Below are positions 1 to 8,209 of a stretch of DNA of 64,000 bases, in pieces. The DNA is from Chloroflexus aggregans DSM 9485 (lineage in GTDB: Bacteria > Chloroflexota > Chloroflexia > Chloroflexales > Chloroflexaceae): NCBI RefSeq assembly GCF_000021945.1, contig NC_011831.1:1811353-1875352 (forward strand), in the 5' to 3' direction. The first letter of the stretch is position 1, and the number at the start of each line of letters is the position of its first letter. The translations under genes were made by a program, and so were the position numbers. The notes beneath the pieces are model-generated. The model did not search any database, was not told where the DNA came from, and worked only from the letters and a program-made list of their open reading frames with translations.

Positions 1-265
1 AACCCTTTTGCACACCGGCAGCCTTGCGTAACAAATCGGCAGCAGGAGGAGTCAGGAGGCGAGCGACGAAGGAGCGATCGCTATAGATCGAAATCTCAAC
101 CGGAACAATGCTACCGGCTTGCGAAGCCGATTTCTCATTGTACTCCTTCACGAACGCCATGATATTGATACCGTACTGACCAAGTGCAGGACCGACGGGC
201 GGAGCCGGGGTCGCCTTGCCAGCCGGTAATTGCAGCTTTACAACTGCGACAAGTTTCTTTGCCAC
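1..265 (-). CDS. rplK: 50S ribosomal protein L11, 3' part outside window
   Basis: This is the N-terminal 88 residues of ribosomal protein L11, which binds 23S rRNA at the GTPase-associated centre. The translation opens [20 protein letters not shown] and continues with the family signature [17 protein letters not shown]. The start is a GTG at 263-265, preceded by AAGGAG about eight bases upstream; no ATG fits the conserved N-terminus. The gene lies directly downstream of nusG, the usual secE-nusG-rplK order. It is truncated only by the window edge. Confidence 0.95.
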   Translation of the reverse strand, partial: MAKKLVAVVKLQLPAGKATPAPPVGPALGQYGINIMAFVKEYNEKSASQAGSIVPVEISIYSDRSFVARLLTPPAADLLRKAAGVQKG

Positions 266-348
266 GACACTACTCCTTACATAACGGGAGACATTGGTCC
301 GCCTCCCTCCCTCGCGCAACCGGCGAGGTCACGGACAGAGAAACAACG

Positions 349-912
349 CTACTCAACCAGTTTCGTTACCTGCAAGAAATCAAGCTCAACCGGCGCTTCC
401 CGACCAAAGAACGAGACCAGTACGCGCACCCGACCACGCTCGTGGTCGATAGAATCGACGATCCCTTCAAAATCGGTGAACGGACCATCGATAATCTTAA
501 CTGCCTGCCCCTTCTGGTAGCTAACACGCACTTTAGGTGTTTCACCTTCCATTTGGCGCAGGATAGCTTTTACCTCTTCATCATCCAGTGGCGTTGGTTT
601 ATTCCCATGCCCGACAAAGCTCGTAACTCCCGGTGTATTGCGAACCACGTACCACGAGTCGTCGGTCAGGCGCATTTGCACCAGCACGTACCCGGGATAG
701 ATTTTCTTATTGACCGTGCGACGTTGGCCGTTTTTAATCTCAATCTCTTCTTCAGTCGGCACAATCACCCGAAAAATCTGGTCTTGCATCTCCATTGAAG
801 CGATACGATGCTCCAGATTTTTCTTGACTTTGTTTTCGTAGCCTGAATACGTATGGATCACGTACCAGCGCCGATCATCGGCCTCTTTGTCTTTGTTTTT
901 TTCCTCAGACAT
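349..912 (-). CDS. nusG: Transcription termination/antitermination protein NusG
   Basis: NusG of 187 residues links RNA polymerase to Rho or to the ribosome. The NGN domain covers roughly residues 14-120, with WYVIHTYSGYE near the start and the P-GYV-V motif (YPGYVLVQM). The C-terminal KOW domain carries VKIIDGPFTDFEGIVDSID at about 135-155. The length is normal for a bacterial NusG without an insertion. The first 13 residues form a highly charged leader. It sits 23 bp downstream of secE and 83 bp upstream of the rplK start on the same strand, so it is probably cotranscribed. Confidence 0.97.
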   Translation of the reverse strand: MSEEKNKDKEADDRRWYVIHTYSGYENKVKKNLEHRIASMEMQDQIFRVIVPTEEEIEIKNGQRRTVNKKIYPGYVLVQMRLTDDSWYVVRNTPGVTSFVGHGNKPTPLDDEEVKAILRQMEGETPKVRVSYQKGQAVKIIDGPFTDFEGIVDSIDHERGRVRVLVSFFGREAPVELDFLQVTKLVE

Positions 913-935
913 GGGCAGCCCCTGTTCGCGAACAG

Positions 936-1163
936 CTACTGGACGAGGCTTACAAGGCTCGTGTAGAGGAATGTGAAAATGGTATCACCGATAAAGAGCA
1001 GCAATCCGATCACGATCGACACTGACACCACGAGCACTGTAAGGCGAATCGTCTCTTCGCGGCTTGGCCAAACAACTTGCCGTAACTCGCTGCGCGTTTC
1101 GCGAAACGTGCGGACGAGGATGTTTTCCTGAATATCGCGCTCTGTATCTTTGGCCACGGCCAT
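936..1163 (-). CDS. secE: Preprotein translocase subunit SecE
   Basis: This is a 75-residue single-span SecE, the small essential partner of SecY in the Sec translocon. The cytosolic amphipathic segment contains the conserved RSELRQVVWPSREE stretch. It is followed by one transmembrane helix (about residues 42-70: LTVLVVSVSIVIGLLLFIGD). Its place between tuf and nusG is typical. The gene rpmG (L33), often found between tuf and secE, is absent: only 71 bp separate the two genes here. Confidence 0.95.
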   Translation of the reverse strand: MAVAKDTERDIQENILVRTFRETRSELRQVVWPSREETIRLTVLVVSVSIVIGLLLFIGDTIFTFLYTSLVSLVQ

Positions 1164-1234
1164 TGTATACCCTTCACTCTGAAGCTACCGACGGCGCTAC
1201 ACCGCCAGCAGCTTCGCGAATCCGGCATCAGATA

Positions 1235-2440
1235 TTAATCAAGGATCTTAGTGACGACACCTGCACCGACGGTGCGCCCACCCTCACGGATGGCGAAGCG
1301 GAGGCCCTCTTCAATCGCCACCGGCACAATCAGCTCAATCGTCATCACCACGTTGTCGCCCGGCATCACCATCTCCATCCCCGCCGGCAAGCTAATCGCC
1401 CCCGTTACATCGGTGGTGCGGATGTAGAACTGTGGTCGGTAGCCGGAGAAGAACGGCGTGTGGCGCCCACCCTCTTCCTTCTTCAACACGTAGACCTGCG
1501 CCTCAAACTTCTTGTGCGGCTTGATGCTCCCCGGCGCGCACAACACTTGCCCGCGCTCTACCTCGTTCCGCTCAATGCCACGCAGCAGACAGCCCACGTT
1601 GTCGCCGGCAATCCCTTCATCGAGTGTCTTCTGGAACATCTCCACGCCGGTCACCACCGTTCGCCGCGGCGCTTCGTCGGTCATTCCCACAATCTCGACC
1701 GTGTCTCCGACCTTCACCTTGCCGCGCTCGATGCGGCCCGTCACCACCGTACCGCGGCCCTTAATCCCGAACACGTCTTCAATCGGCATCAGGAACGGCT
1801 GGTCAACCGCCCGCTGCGGCGTCGGGATGTACTCATCGACCGCGTTCATCAGCTCAAGGATGCAGGCATACTCCGGCGCGTTGATATCCTTGCTCGGGCT
1901 TTCCAGCGCATTGCGGGCGCTGCCTCGCACAATCGGAATCTCATCGCCGGGGAAGCCGTACTTGCTCAGCAGCTCGCGCAGCTCCAACTCGACCAGCTCG
2001 AGCAACTCCGGGTCGTCCATCATATCTACCTTGTTGAGGAAGACAACGATGGCCGGCACCTGCACCTGGCGCGCCAGCAGGATGTGCTCACGAGTCTGCG
2101 GCATCGGGCCGTCGGGCGCGCTCACCACGAGGATGGCCCCGTCCATTTGGGCTGCGCCGGTAATCATATTCTTGATATAGTCGGCGTGACCGGGGCAGTC
2201 GACGTGGGCATAGTGGCGCTTGTCGGTCTGATACTCGACGTGGCGAATAGCGATGGTAATACCACGGGCGCGCTCTTCGGGCGCGTTGTCGATCTGGTCA
2301 TACGCCATAAACTGGGCGGCGCCCTTGAGGGAGAGCACCTTGGTAATGGCTGCGGTCAGCGTCGTCTTCCCGTGGTCGACGTGGCCGATGGTGCCGACGT
2401 TGACGTGCGGTTTCGTCCGCTCAAATTTCTGTTTGGCCAT
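1235..2440 (-). CDS. tuf: Elongation factor Tu
   Basis: EF-Tu (401 residues) delivers aminoacyl-tRNA to the ribosome using GTP. The G1 loop GHVDHGKT lies at about residues 19-26, the G3 motif DCPGHADY near 81-88 and the G4 motif NKVD near 136-139. Domains 2 and 3 follow to VVTKILD at the end. The start ATG at 2438-2440 is preceded by AAGGAGCAGT. The gene follows three tRNA genes on the same strand, a tRNA-tuf arrangement found in several phyla. A 106-bp leader with strong secondary structure separates it from tRNA-Thr(GGU). Confidence 0.98.
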   Translation of the reverse strand: MAKQKFERTKPHVNVGTIGHVDHGKTTLTAAITKVLSLKGAAQFMAYDQIDNAPEERARGITIAIRHVEYQTDKRHYAHVDCPGHADYIKNMITGAAQMDGAILVVSAPDGPMPQTREHILLARQVQVPAIVVFLNKVDMMDDPELLELVELELRELLSKYGFPGDEIPIVRGSARNALESPSKDINAPEYACILELMNAVDEYIPTPQRAVDQPFLMPIEDVFGIKGRGTVVTGRIERGKVKVGDTVEIVGMTDEAPRRTVVTGVEMFQKTLDEGIAGDNVGCLLRGIERNEVERGQVLCAPGSIKPHKKFEAQVYVLKKEEGGRHTPFFSGYRPQFYIRTTDVTGAISLPAGMEMVMPGDNVVMTIELIVPVAIEEGLRFAIREGGRTVGAGVVTKILD

Positions 2441-2463
2441 GGATTACTGCTCCTTAAAGATAA

Positions 2464-2526
2464 AGCGCGAAAATATGCCGCTCGTGCCGACAATAAAGGC
2501 ACGAGCAGCGGGGCGAGATTCGCGCT
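2464..2526 (-). promoter_or_regulatory. Nested inverted repeats in the tuf leader
   Basis: An outer 8-bp pair (AGCGCGAA at 2464-2471 with TTCGCGCT at 2519-2526) encloses an inner 9-bp hairpin (GCTCGTGCC at 2480-2488 with GGCACGAGC at 2498-2506, loop of nine). The structure lies between tRNA-Thr(GGU) and the tuf start, so it would form in the tRNA-tuf transcript. It could be an RNase processing site, an attenuator or a stabilising stem; no U-run follows in the minus-strand direction, which argues against a simple terminator. Confidence 0.5.
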
Positions 2527-2546
2527 TATCTCGCCACTATGTCGGC

Positions 2547-2622
2547 TGGAGCCTACGACGGGACTTGAACCCGTGACCTCGTCTTTACCAAAGACGTGCT
2601 CTACCGACTGAGCTACGTAGGC
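2547..2622 (-). tRNA. tRNA-Thr (anticodon GGU)
   Basis: This is a 76-nt cloverleaf read on the minus strand. The acceptor stem is GCCTACG/CGTAGGC, the anticodon stem CGTCT/AGACG, and the loop TTGGTAA gives anticodon GGT. The T-arm contains GGTTCAAGTCC. CCA is encoded at 2547-2549. It is the last of three tandem tRNA genes before tuf. Confidence 0.95.
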
Positions 2623-2663
2623 ATTGACGAATAGAGTTGCGTTGACGCTTCTCTATTCGATGG

Positions 2664-2749
2664 TGGTGGGCCGGGCAGGATTCGAACCTGCGAAGGCGTA
2701 AGCCAGCGATTTTACAGACCGCCCCGTTTGGCCACTTCGGTACCGACCC
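2664..2749 (-). tRNA. tRNA-Tyr (anticodon GUA)
   Basis: This is an 86-nt class II tRNA with a long variable arm, read on the minus strand. The acceptor stem is GGGTCGG/CCGGCCC. The anticodon loop CTGTAAA gives GTA (Tyr). The T-loop is GGTTCGAATCC. The discriminator is A, and CCA is encoded at 2664-2666. Confidence 0.94.
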
Positions 2750-2761
2750 ATTGCGTTGCGG

Positions 2762-2837
2762 TGGAGCCGACGCAGGGACTTGAACCCTGAACCGGCGGTT
2801 TACAAAACCGCTGCTCTGCCAATTGAGCTACGTCGGC
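2762..2837 (-). tRNA. tRNA-Thr (anticodon UGU)
   Basis: This is a 76-nt cloverleaf on the minus strand with acceptor stem GCCGACG/CGTCGGC, anticodon stem GCGGT/ACCGC, loop TTTGTAA (anticodon TGT) and encoded CCA at 2762-2764. It is promoter-proximal in the tRNA-tuf transcription unit. Confidence 0.95.
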
Positions 2838-2875
2838 ACTTACCGACGGCGTTGAGCCATCGCTCAGCGCAGTGC

Positions 2876-2904
2876 ATTCTAGCACAATCTGCCGTTTTAT
2901 GCAA
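2876..2904 (-). promoter_or_regulatory. Sigma-70-type promoter of the tRNA-tuf operon
   Basis: On the minus strand TTGCAT (2904-2899) and TAGAAT (2881-2876) are separated by exactly 17 bp. The -10 lies 38 bp upstream of the 5' end of tRNA-Thr(UGU), a normal distance for a tRNA promoter. The -35 matches the consensus weakly, the -10 in five of six positions. Confidence 0.6.
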
Positions 2905-3068
2905 ATGGTAACGTGCATTCAATCCGTTGACCGATTTGCCGTAAGGAACGTGCTACGCTATGATAGAAGCATCGCAACGATATTTGCTCACGTTTAACTA
3001 TGCATCACGACCTGCGCTCGCGGGTTGTGATCGATGTGAAGCCTGCTTCAGTCGGATAGGAACGAACA

Positions 3069-3395
3069 ATGCTGCAATGGTTGCAATGGTTATTTGGGCA
3101 ATCAGACACAGCACCCGTGTTGTTGTTGCACGTTCGTTGTGCCCGATGCGGTGCAGTGGTGCAGACACGCATTCACCTCTACAACGATGTGTCGGTGGAG
3201 TATGACGAGCGTGAAGAGGTGAAGGGGTATTGGATTCGGAAGGAATTGATGGACGACCGCTGTTTTCGTCTGATGACGGCGGAGTTACGGTTTGATCGGC
3301 AACGGCGGCTGATCGGTCAGGAGATCAGCGGCGGCGAGATCATTACCGCCGCCGAGTATGAAGCTGCATGGGCCAACCGTGGTACAACTGTATAG
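3069..3395 (+). CDS. Small hypothetical protein with a CxxC pair
   Basis: I do not recognise this 108-residue protein. It begins MLQWLQWLFGQSD, then has a strand-rich segment with CARC at about residues 24-27, which could hold a metal with other ligands but has no second CxxC. The rest is charged, and it contains a stretch around IGQEISGGEIITAAEYEAAW. It stands alone on the plus strand and converges with the SDR gene, leaving 13 bp between the stop codons. It is likely a conserved soluble protein; function unknown. Confidence 0.7.
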   Translation: MLQWLQWLFGQSDTAPVLLLHVRCARCGAVVQTRIHLYNDVSVEYDEREEVKGYWIRKELMDDRCFRLMTAELRFDRQRRLIGQEISGGEIITAAEYEAAWANRGTTV

Positions 3396-3408
3396 AGCAT
3401 TGTCCTGC

Positions 3409-4170
3409 TTATGCCGCAACAATGAGACCACCGTCGACCAACAGTTGCTGACCGGTGATATAGCCATTGCGTGGCGAGAGCAAGAAGGCAATGGCTTCGG
3501 CAATCTCCGCCGGCGTGCCATAGCGACGCAGCGGGATCCCTGTGGTCGTGCGTTGGGCAATATCGGCGGGCGAGACCCCCTCACGCGCGGCGTAGCTCTG
3601 GTTCCAATCCTGGATGCGTTCGGTGAGAATGTAGCCGGGTGCGACGGCGTTGACCAAAATCCCCTCTGGCCCCAACTCGAGCGCTGCCGTTTTGAGTGCG
3701 TTAACCAATGCAGCGCGTAAGGCATTCGAGAGGGCAATACCGGGATGCGGACTTTTGACGGTAAAGGAGGAGATCGCCACCACACGCCCACCACCGCTCT
3801 GGCGAAAGAGCGGCAAGGCGCAGCGCAGGAGGCGGAGCGGGGCGACCACCATGACATCAAACGAACGTCGCCACTCTTCATCATCGATCTCGGCCAAGGG
3901 TTTGACCGGCGGGCCGCCATAGTTGAGCAACAACGCATCGAGCCGACCAAATTGCTGCGCCGTTTCGATCAGACGGGTCGTTGTCATCTCTGCCGCCAGA
4001 TCACCGGCCACCGCAACGATCTGAGCGGTAGGCACTTCAGATTGGAGCAGCGCTACAGCTCGCTCTGGAGTACGGCTATTGATGATGAGGGTATATCCCT
4101 CTTGTGCCATCCGACGCGCGACGGCAAACCCAATCCCTTGGGAGGCGCCGGTTAGGATTGCCACACTCAT
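3409..4170 (-). CDS. SDR-family oxidoreductase with altered active site
   Basis: This is a 253-residue short-chain dehydrogenase/reductase. The Rossmann motif TGASQGIG is at residues 8-15, the NNAG-like position reads LLNYGGPP, and the serine motif is VVAISSF. The C-terminus GQQLLVDGGL is typical of FabG-like enzymes. Where the catalytic YxxxK should be, the sequence reads IALSNALRAAL, so both Tyr and Lys are missing. Some SDR subgroups with an SNxxR motif look like this and lack proven reductase activity. Its ATG overlaps the restored cupin stop (ATGA at 4167-4170), suggesting translational coupling. The substrate is unknown. Confidence 0.85.
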   Translation of the reverse strand: MSVAILTGASQGIGFAVARRMAQEGYTLIINSRTPERAVALLQSEVPTAQIVAVAGDLAAEMTTTRLIETAQQFGRLDALLLNYGGPPVKPLAEIDDEEWRRSFDVMVVAPLRLLRCALPLFRQSGGGRVVAISSFTVKSPHPGIALSNALRAALVNALKTAALELGPEGILVNAVAPGYILTERIQDWNQSYAAREGVSPADIAQRTTTGIPLRRYGTPAEIAEAIAFLLSPRNGYITGQQLLVDGGLIVAA

Positions 4171-4218
4171 GCCGCCTCCTGCCGCTCCAAAAAGTCGGTC
4201 CGCACCGGATGGAAGAGA

Positions 4219-4503
4219 TCAAAAAAAGAGCGAGTCTTCTTCCATTATTGCTTCGTGTTCGATACCACCGGGAATATGGACAATATCCATCGGCCCAAGT
4301 TCTTGCCATTCGTCACCAACACGAAAACGAACTCGTCCGCTGAGGACCAATGTCATTTGCTCGTGAGGATGGCTATGGGCAGGTGCCACCGCTCCCTTAG
4401 GTGCTTCGACACGAACCGCCATCAGTTCTTGGCCGGCAAATGGGCGGAGCGTCATCGCCCCAATCGCAAAGCTCTTAACGTCAGCAGTATGGGCCGTCTT
4501 CAC
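4219..4503 (-). CDS. Small cupin-domain protein, probably frameshifted at its 3' end
   Basis: This is a 94-residue single-domain cupin. The metal-binding motif PAHSHPHEQ is at about residues 41-49 and the second cupin motif IPGGIEHEA near 77-85. The start is a GTG that overlaps the upstream hydrolase stop (GTGA). The frame stops in a run of seven T (4221-4227, read as A on the plus strand). One T fewer would continue the protein with DLFHPVRTDFLERQEAA to a TGA at 4167-4169 that overlaps the SDR ATG. That C-terminus is typical of small cupins, so a +1 indel or slippage is likely. Function is otherwise undefined. Confidence 0.8.
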   Translation of the reverse strand: MKTAHTADVKSFAIGAMTLRPFAGQELMAVRVEAPKGAVAPAHSHPHEQMTLVLSGRVRFRVGDEWQELGPMDIVHIPGGIEHEAIMEEDSLFF

Positions 4504-5341
4504 ACAATGCCTCCTTCTAAAAACTGCCGGACGAGTGTGTGAAACACAGACGCCTTCTCAATCTGCACCCAGTGGCTACACCGACCAATGAGATGCAAAC
4601 TGGCATTCGGCAGATGCTCCATGAGATAGAGACTCGCCTGATACGGCACTATCTTATCAGCGTGGCCGTGTAAGATCAAGACGGGATGGGTGATCCGACG
4701 CAACGCTGAAGGTGGCACGACCAATTGATCAATAGCTTGTTGGCGTGGACGCGGCCACATTGCGGTAAAGCTGCGTTGCACGTCTGGCCGCAGGGCAGCC
4801 GCTAGACGCATATTGGCAATCTCGTCGAGACGATCGCGGATAAAATCTTCATCGTAAGCAAACCAACGAATAGCGTTCCGCATGGTAGCGAGTGTTGGAT
4901 CTTCGTAGAATCCCCAGATGCGATCAAGTTCGGGGGAAAGCGAACACGGGCCGCCAACCGGCCCCATCAAGACCACACGTTGAAACCGATCAGGTGCTTC
5001 CATCAGGAGATGGAGAGCAATCGCGCCACCCAATGAATTCCCAACCAGATGTACAGAGGGATGGCAAGGGCATCGAGCAGGTGCAATAGTTGGTCGAGCC
5101 ATAGCCGCAACCACGGACGAACGCCTTGCGGTGGTGGATTGGGGTGGCTACTGTCACCATAACCGATTAAATCGGGAGCGAGACACAGAAACTGCTGACC
5201 GAGTTCGGGGAGGGCCAACTGCCAGTTGGAGAAGCCGGTAGCGCCGGGACCTGAGCCGTGAATGAACAAAACTGCTTCACCGGCACCAAACCGGTAAAGC
5301 GAGGTCGTGTACTGACCGGTAGGGATGGTGATCTTTTCCAT
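4500..5341 (-). pseudogene. Alpha/beta hydrolase interrupted by a frameshift
   Basis: Two overlapping frames together make one alpha/beta-hydrolase of about 280 residues. The first runs from the ATG at 5341 (MEKITIPTGQYTTSLYRFG) through the oxyanion motif HGSGPGATG and APDLIGYGDSS to LLDALAIP. The second resumes at SVHLVGNSLGGAIAL (nucleophile elbow GNSLGG) and continues through HGHADKIVP to the catalytic His in GRCSHWVQIE. A single missing base near 5057-5062 (a CCC/CT run on the coding strand) explains the break. The family resembles meta-cleavage product hydrolases. If not a sequencing error, the gene is inactive. It heads the hydrolase-cupin-SDR unit. Confidence 0.8.
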
Positions 5342-5520
5342 AGCATCTCCGAAGGTACAAAAGCGAACACCCAGCAACTTACTGCGCGATACATCACAAC
5401 ACCATCATAAAGAGTAGCTTCGATTCGGTAAACTGTGCTATTCGCCATAGTCGAATGGCAGTCAGGTTGCACCCCAGACCCAGCTAATGGTCTACCATCG
5501 TCTTACCACCGGTTACGTGC

Positions 5521-5661
5521 TATACTGGGCACAGGCCATCGTTGCCGCAGAACAACCGCGAGATCGGCTACACTATCAGTTGGCTAAGAGTTGCAATGTG
5601 GACGACCACCACCGGTGACGACCGGCGAAAACCCGTGTCGCCCCGCACGGTTGGGCGGGGC
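5521..5661 (+). promoter_or_regulatory. pgi upstream region: candidate -10 and two leader hairpins
   Basis: The 347 bp between the hydrolase and pgi hold no gene. A TATACT at 5521-5526 may be a -10, but no good -35 is seen. A CCGGT-GACG-ACCGG hairpin (5612-5625) and a GCCCCGC/GCGGGGC hairpin with an eight-base loop (5640-5661) lie just before the pgi ribosome binding site. They may be leader structures; no known riboswitch was recognised. Confidence 0.35.
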
Positions 5662-5688
5662 CTAACAGCGTGTTGAAGGAGTACAATC

Positions 5689-7095
5689 ATGCGCTATGAA
5701 GATTCCAACTGGCGGTCTACCCAGCGGATTCGGCTGGACATCAATAACGTGTTTGGACCGAACGGCCTGACTTTGGCAGAAATTGAAGCAGAGGCAGCGC
5801 GAGCGGCAGAAGCCATTGCCGCCGTACAGAACCGGCGCACCGAGCTAGGTTGGCCGTTGTTGCCAGAACAAGATGTGACACCGTTTGAGCAGTTTGCCGC
5901 CGCGCACCGTGACCGGATTGACACCTTTGTGGTGCTGGGAATAGGTGGCTCGGCGCTGGGGAATATTGCCGTGCAGACGGCAATTAATGGACCGTTCTAT
6001 AACCTCTTGCCGCGCGAACATCGGGGGTGGCCGCGTTTGTTAGTACTCGACAACTCTGATCCCGAATTGAATGCCGGTGCGCTCCGTACCCTCGATTTGA
6101 AGCGGACGATGTTCAACGTGATTAGCAAGAGCGGCACTACTGCCGAGACGATGGCGTCGTTCCTTTACTTCCGGCAGGCACTGGTTGAAGCGGTAGGTGA
6201 AGAGAGACTCGGCGATCACATTGTCCTGACGACCGATCCGAGTAGTGGCTTTTTGCGCCAGATCGGTCAGCGCGAGGGATGGACGATGTTTGACCTGCCG
6301 CCAAAGGTTGGCGGACGCTTCTCGGTACTAACGTCGGTAGGTTTGTTGTCGGCGGCAATGACGGGTGTCAATCTGCGCGAGCTACTGGCCGGAGCGGCCT
6401 ACGGCGGCGAGCTGGCAGCCAATCCCGATCCGCTGCGGAATCCGGCAGCGCTAGGTGCGCTCGTCAATTATCTCTGCTTCCGCAAAGGCAAGCCGATTGT
6501 AGTGATGATGCCCTACGCCAACCGGCTGCGCGATGTCGCCGACTGGTTCGCCCAACTGTGGGCCGAGAGTTTGGGGAAAGCGATTGACCGACACGGTAAG
6601 CCGGCGCGGGTTGGGCAGACACCGGTAAAAGCGCTGGGGGCGACCGATCAACACTCGCAGGTACAGCTTTATATGGAAGGGCCGTATGACAAGCTGATCA
6701 ACTTTATTGCGGTTGAGAAGTATGCTGAGGATGCCCCCATTCCAACCGCTTACGAGGATCTGGAGGGGGTAAGTTATCTGGGCGGTCATACGATGGCCGA
6801 GTTGATACAAGCCGAGCAGCAAGCGACGGCGATTGCGTTGAGTGAGGCGGGTCAGCCGAATATAACGCACATCTTTCCTGAGATTAATGCCTTTACGCTC
6901 GGCCAGTTCTTTATGTTGATGGAAATGCAGACGGCGATTGCCGGCGAGCTGTACGACATCAATGCCTTTGATCAACCCGGTGTCGAGGCAGGGAAGATCA
7001 ATACGTATGCCCTGTTGGGACGGCGCGGATTTGAAGAGCGACGGGCTGCTATTGCAGCACGAGCGCAGGCATTGGATGCACGGTGGGTGGTGTAA
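5689..7095 (+). CDS. pgi: Glucose-6-phosphate isomerase
   Basis: Phosphoglucose isomerase (468 residues) interconverts glucose-6-phosphate and fructose-6-phosphate in glycolysis/gluconeogenesis. The SIS-domain motif VVLGIGGSALG is at about residues 84-94, the phosphate loop SKSGTTAET near 147-155, and PKVGGRFSV near 205. HQSQV is replaced by DQHSQVQ, which includes the catalytic His. The length fits the shorter bacterial type rather than the 550-residue E. coli type. A Shine-Dalgarno GAAGGAG precedes the ATG. It is followed by inverted repeats at 7103-7257. Confidence 0.95.
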   Translation: MRYEDSNWRSTQRIRLDINNVFGPNGLTLAEIEAEAARAAEAIAAVQNRRTELGWPLLPEQDVTPFEQFAAAHRDRIDTFVVLGIGGSALGNIAVQTAINGPFYNLLPREHRGWPRLLVLDNSDPELNAGALRTLDLKRTMFNVISKSGTTAETMASFLYFRQALVEAVGEERLGDHIVLTTDPSSGFLRQIGQREGWTMFDLPPKVGGRFSVLTSVGLLSAAMTGVNLRELLAGAAYGGELAANPDPLRNPAALGALVNYLCFRKGKPIVVMMPYANRLRDVADWFAQLWAESLGKAIDRHGKPARVGQTPVKALGATDQHSQVQLYMEGPYDKLINFIAVEKYAEDAPIPTAYEDLEGVSYLGGHTMAELIQAEQQATAIALSEAGQPNITHIFPEINAFTLGQFFMLMEMQTAIAGELYDINAFDQPGVEAGKINTYALLGRRGFEERRAAIAARAQALDARWVV

Positions 7096-7102
7096 CCCTG
7101 TA

Positions 7103-7257
7103 GAGCCGCACGGCGTGCAGCTCCATCATCCAATCGCCGGAATGCACGATGGAGCGCTGCACGGTGGTGCAGTTGTGGTCGTTGGTACCGAGCCGCACGG
7201 CGTGCAGCTCCATCATCCAATCGCCGGAATGCACGATGGAGCGCTGCACGGTGGTGC
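7103..7257 (+). repeat. Two 68-bp direct repeats, each an imperfect hairpin
   Basis: Copies at 7103-7170 and 7190-7257 are identical and separated by 19 bp. Each copy is itself an imperfect palindrome: CGTGCAGCTCCATC near its start pairs with GATGGAGCGCTGCACG near its end. The core GCACGGCGTGC resembles the palindromic unit of the minisatellite at 8210. The element sits just after the pgi stop and may also end pgi transcription, though no T-run is present. Confidence 0.85.
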
Positions 7258-7288
7258 GGTTCCACCATCCAATAACAAGGATGTGATT

Positions 7289-7675
7289 ATGTCTACATGG
7301 TTCCCGCCCCCCTTATGGGTATCATCAGCGGTATGCGCCGTGATCGGCCTGATCGGCGGCAGCGCCTTTTGGTGGGCATCACGGTCATGGAGCATCTTCA
7401 TTGCCGCATTTTTGTGGGCGCTGATCGGAACGGTAGGCACCGTGATCGGGCGCAGCGCCGGTGAGCGGTTGCGTTACGGTGATTGGAAGCATGCCACCCG
7501 GCTGGCGCCGGTGCAGACCATCGTGCCTATGGGCGGATTTCTGGGTGTCGCCTTGCTGGTTGGCGCGCCATTGAATACCGATCAGATTCTGGTCGTGTGT
7601 GGGATTGTGCTAGCGCTAGCGGTGCTGTTTTGGATCGGTCTACCGTTGACGTCACCGTTCCGGGAACGGAAATGA
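7289..7675 (+). CDS. Small integral membrane protein, unknown function
   Basis: This is a 128-residue protein starting MSTWFPPPLW with an AAGG element eight bases upstream of the ATG. It shows four likely membrane spans: about residues 8-27 (VSSAVCAVIGLIGGSAFWWA), 30-50, 75-95 and 100-118. A longer in-frame reading exists upstream, but it only runs through the 68-bp repeats and is not credible. It lies 19 bp upstream of the rfaE2-like gene, so the two may be cotranscribed. I do not recognise the family. Confidence 0.7.
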   Translation: MSTWFPPPLWVSSAVCAVIGLIGGSAFWWASRSWSIFIAAFLWALIGTVGTVIGRSAGERLRYGDWKHATRLAPVQTIVPMGGFLGVALLVGAPLNTDQILVVCGIVLALAVLFWIGLPLTSPFRERK

Positions 7676-7694
7676 TTCCCCGGATTGCATCGTT

Positions 7695-8207
7695 ATGGAT
7701 CAAATCATCTATTCCCTCACCGAATTAGCCGCACTGCGCGCAGCATGGCGAGCGGCCGGTTTGAAGGTTGTGCTGACAAATGGGGTGTTCGACCTCGTGC
7801 ATATCGGCCACATCAATTATTTGAAAGCAGCACGTGCGTTAGGTGACCGATTGATCGTAGCGATTAACAGTGACAAATCAACCCGTCACCTGAAAGGACC
7901 GCTGCGTCCAATTGTGCCGGCAATGGAACGGGCGACGATCATTGCGGCTTTGCGTTGTGTTGATGCAGTAACGATTTTTGCCGAACGTACCGCCGAGACG
8001 GTGGTTGCAACGCTGAAACCGGATCTGTACGTGAAAGGTGGCGATTATGGGAACGGTAATGCCATCGATGAGACACGATTACCGGAGGCACGCATCGCCC
8101 GCGCATATGGCGGTGAGGTGCGGTTGTTGCCGTTTCACGAGGGTTACGCCACGACCCAATTGATCGAACGGATTGTGGAACGATACCGCCATCCCCCCCA
8201 ATCGTAG
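7695..8207 (+). CDS. RfaE2-like nucleotidyltransferase (heptose-1-phosphate adenylyltransferase family)
   Basis: This 170-residue cytidylyltransferase-fold protein matches the HldE/RfaE C-terminal domain. The motif TNGVFDLVHIGHINYL (about residues 28-43) contains the nucleotide-binding HxGH. VAINSDKSTRHLKG and PDLYVKGGDY are also family hallmarks. Such enzymes join ADP to a sugar phosphate. Because Chloroflexus lacks an LPS outer membrane, the true substrate may differ from heptose (inference). The final 115 bp of the gene are duplicated at 8585-8699, on the far side of the minisatellite that begins three bases after its stop. Confidence 0.88.
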   Translation: MDQIIYSLTELAALRAAWRAAGLKVVLTNGVFDLVHIGHINYLKAARALGDRLIVAINSDKSTRHLKGPLRPIVPAMERATIIAALRCVDAVTIFAERTAETVVATLKPDLYVKGGDYGNGNAIDETRLPEARIARAYGGEVRLLPFHEGYATTQLIERIVERYRHPPQS

Positions 8208-8209
8208 GG

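Noticed and set aside
1064-2611. 515-codon plus-strand frame
   Set aside because: It is antisense to tuf and even runs through the tRNA-Thr gene; a codon-bias shadow.
6938-7288. N-terminal extension of the small membrane protein
   Set aside because: It overlaps pgi and translates the 68-bp repeats; the ATG at 7289 has a ribosome binding site and begins the hydrophobic protein.
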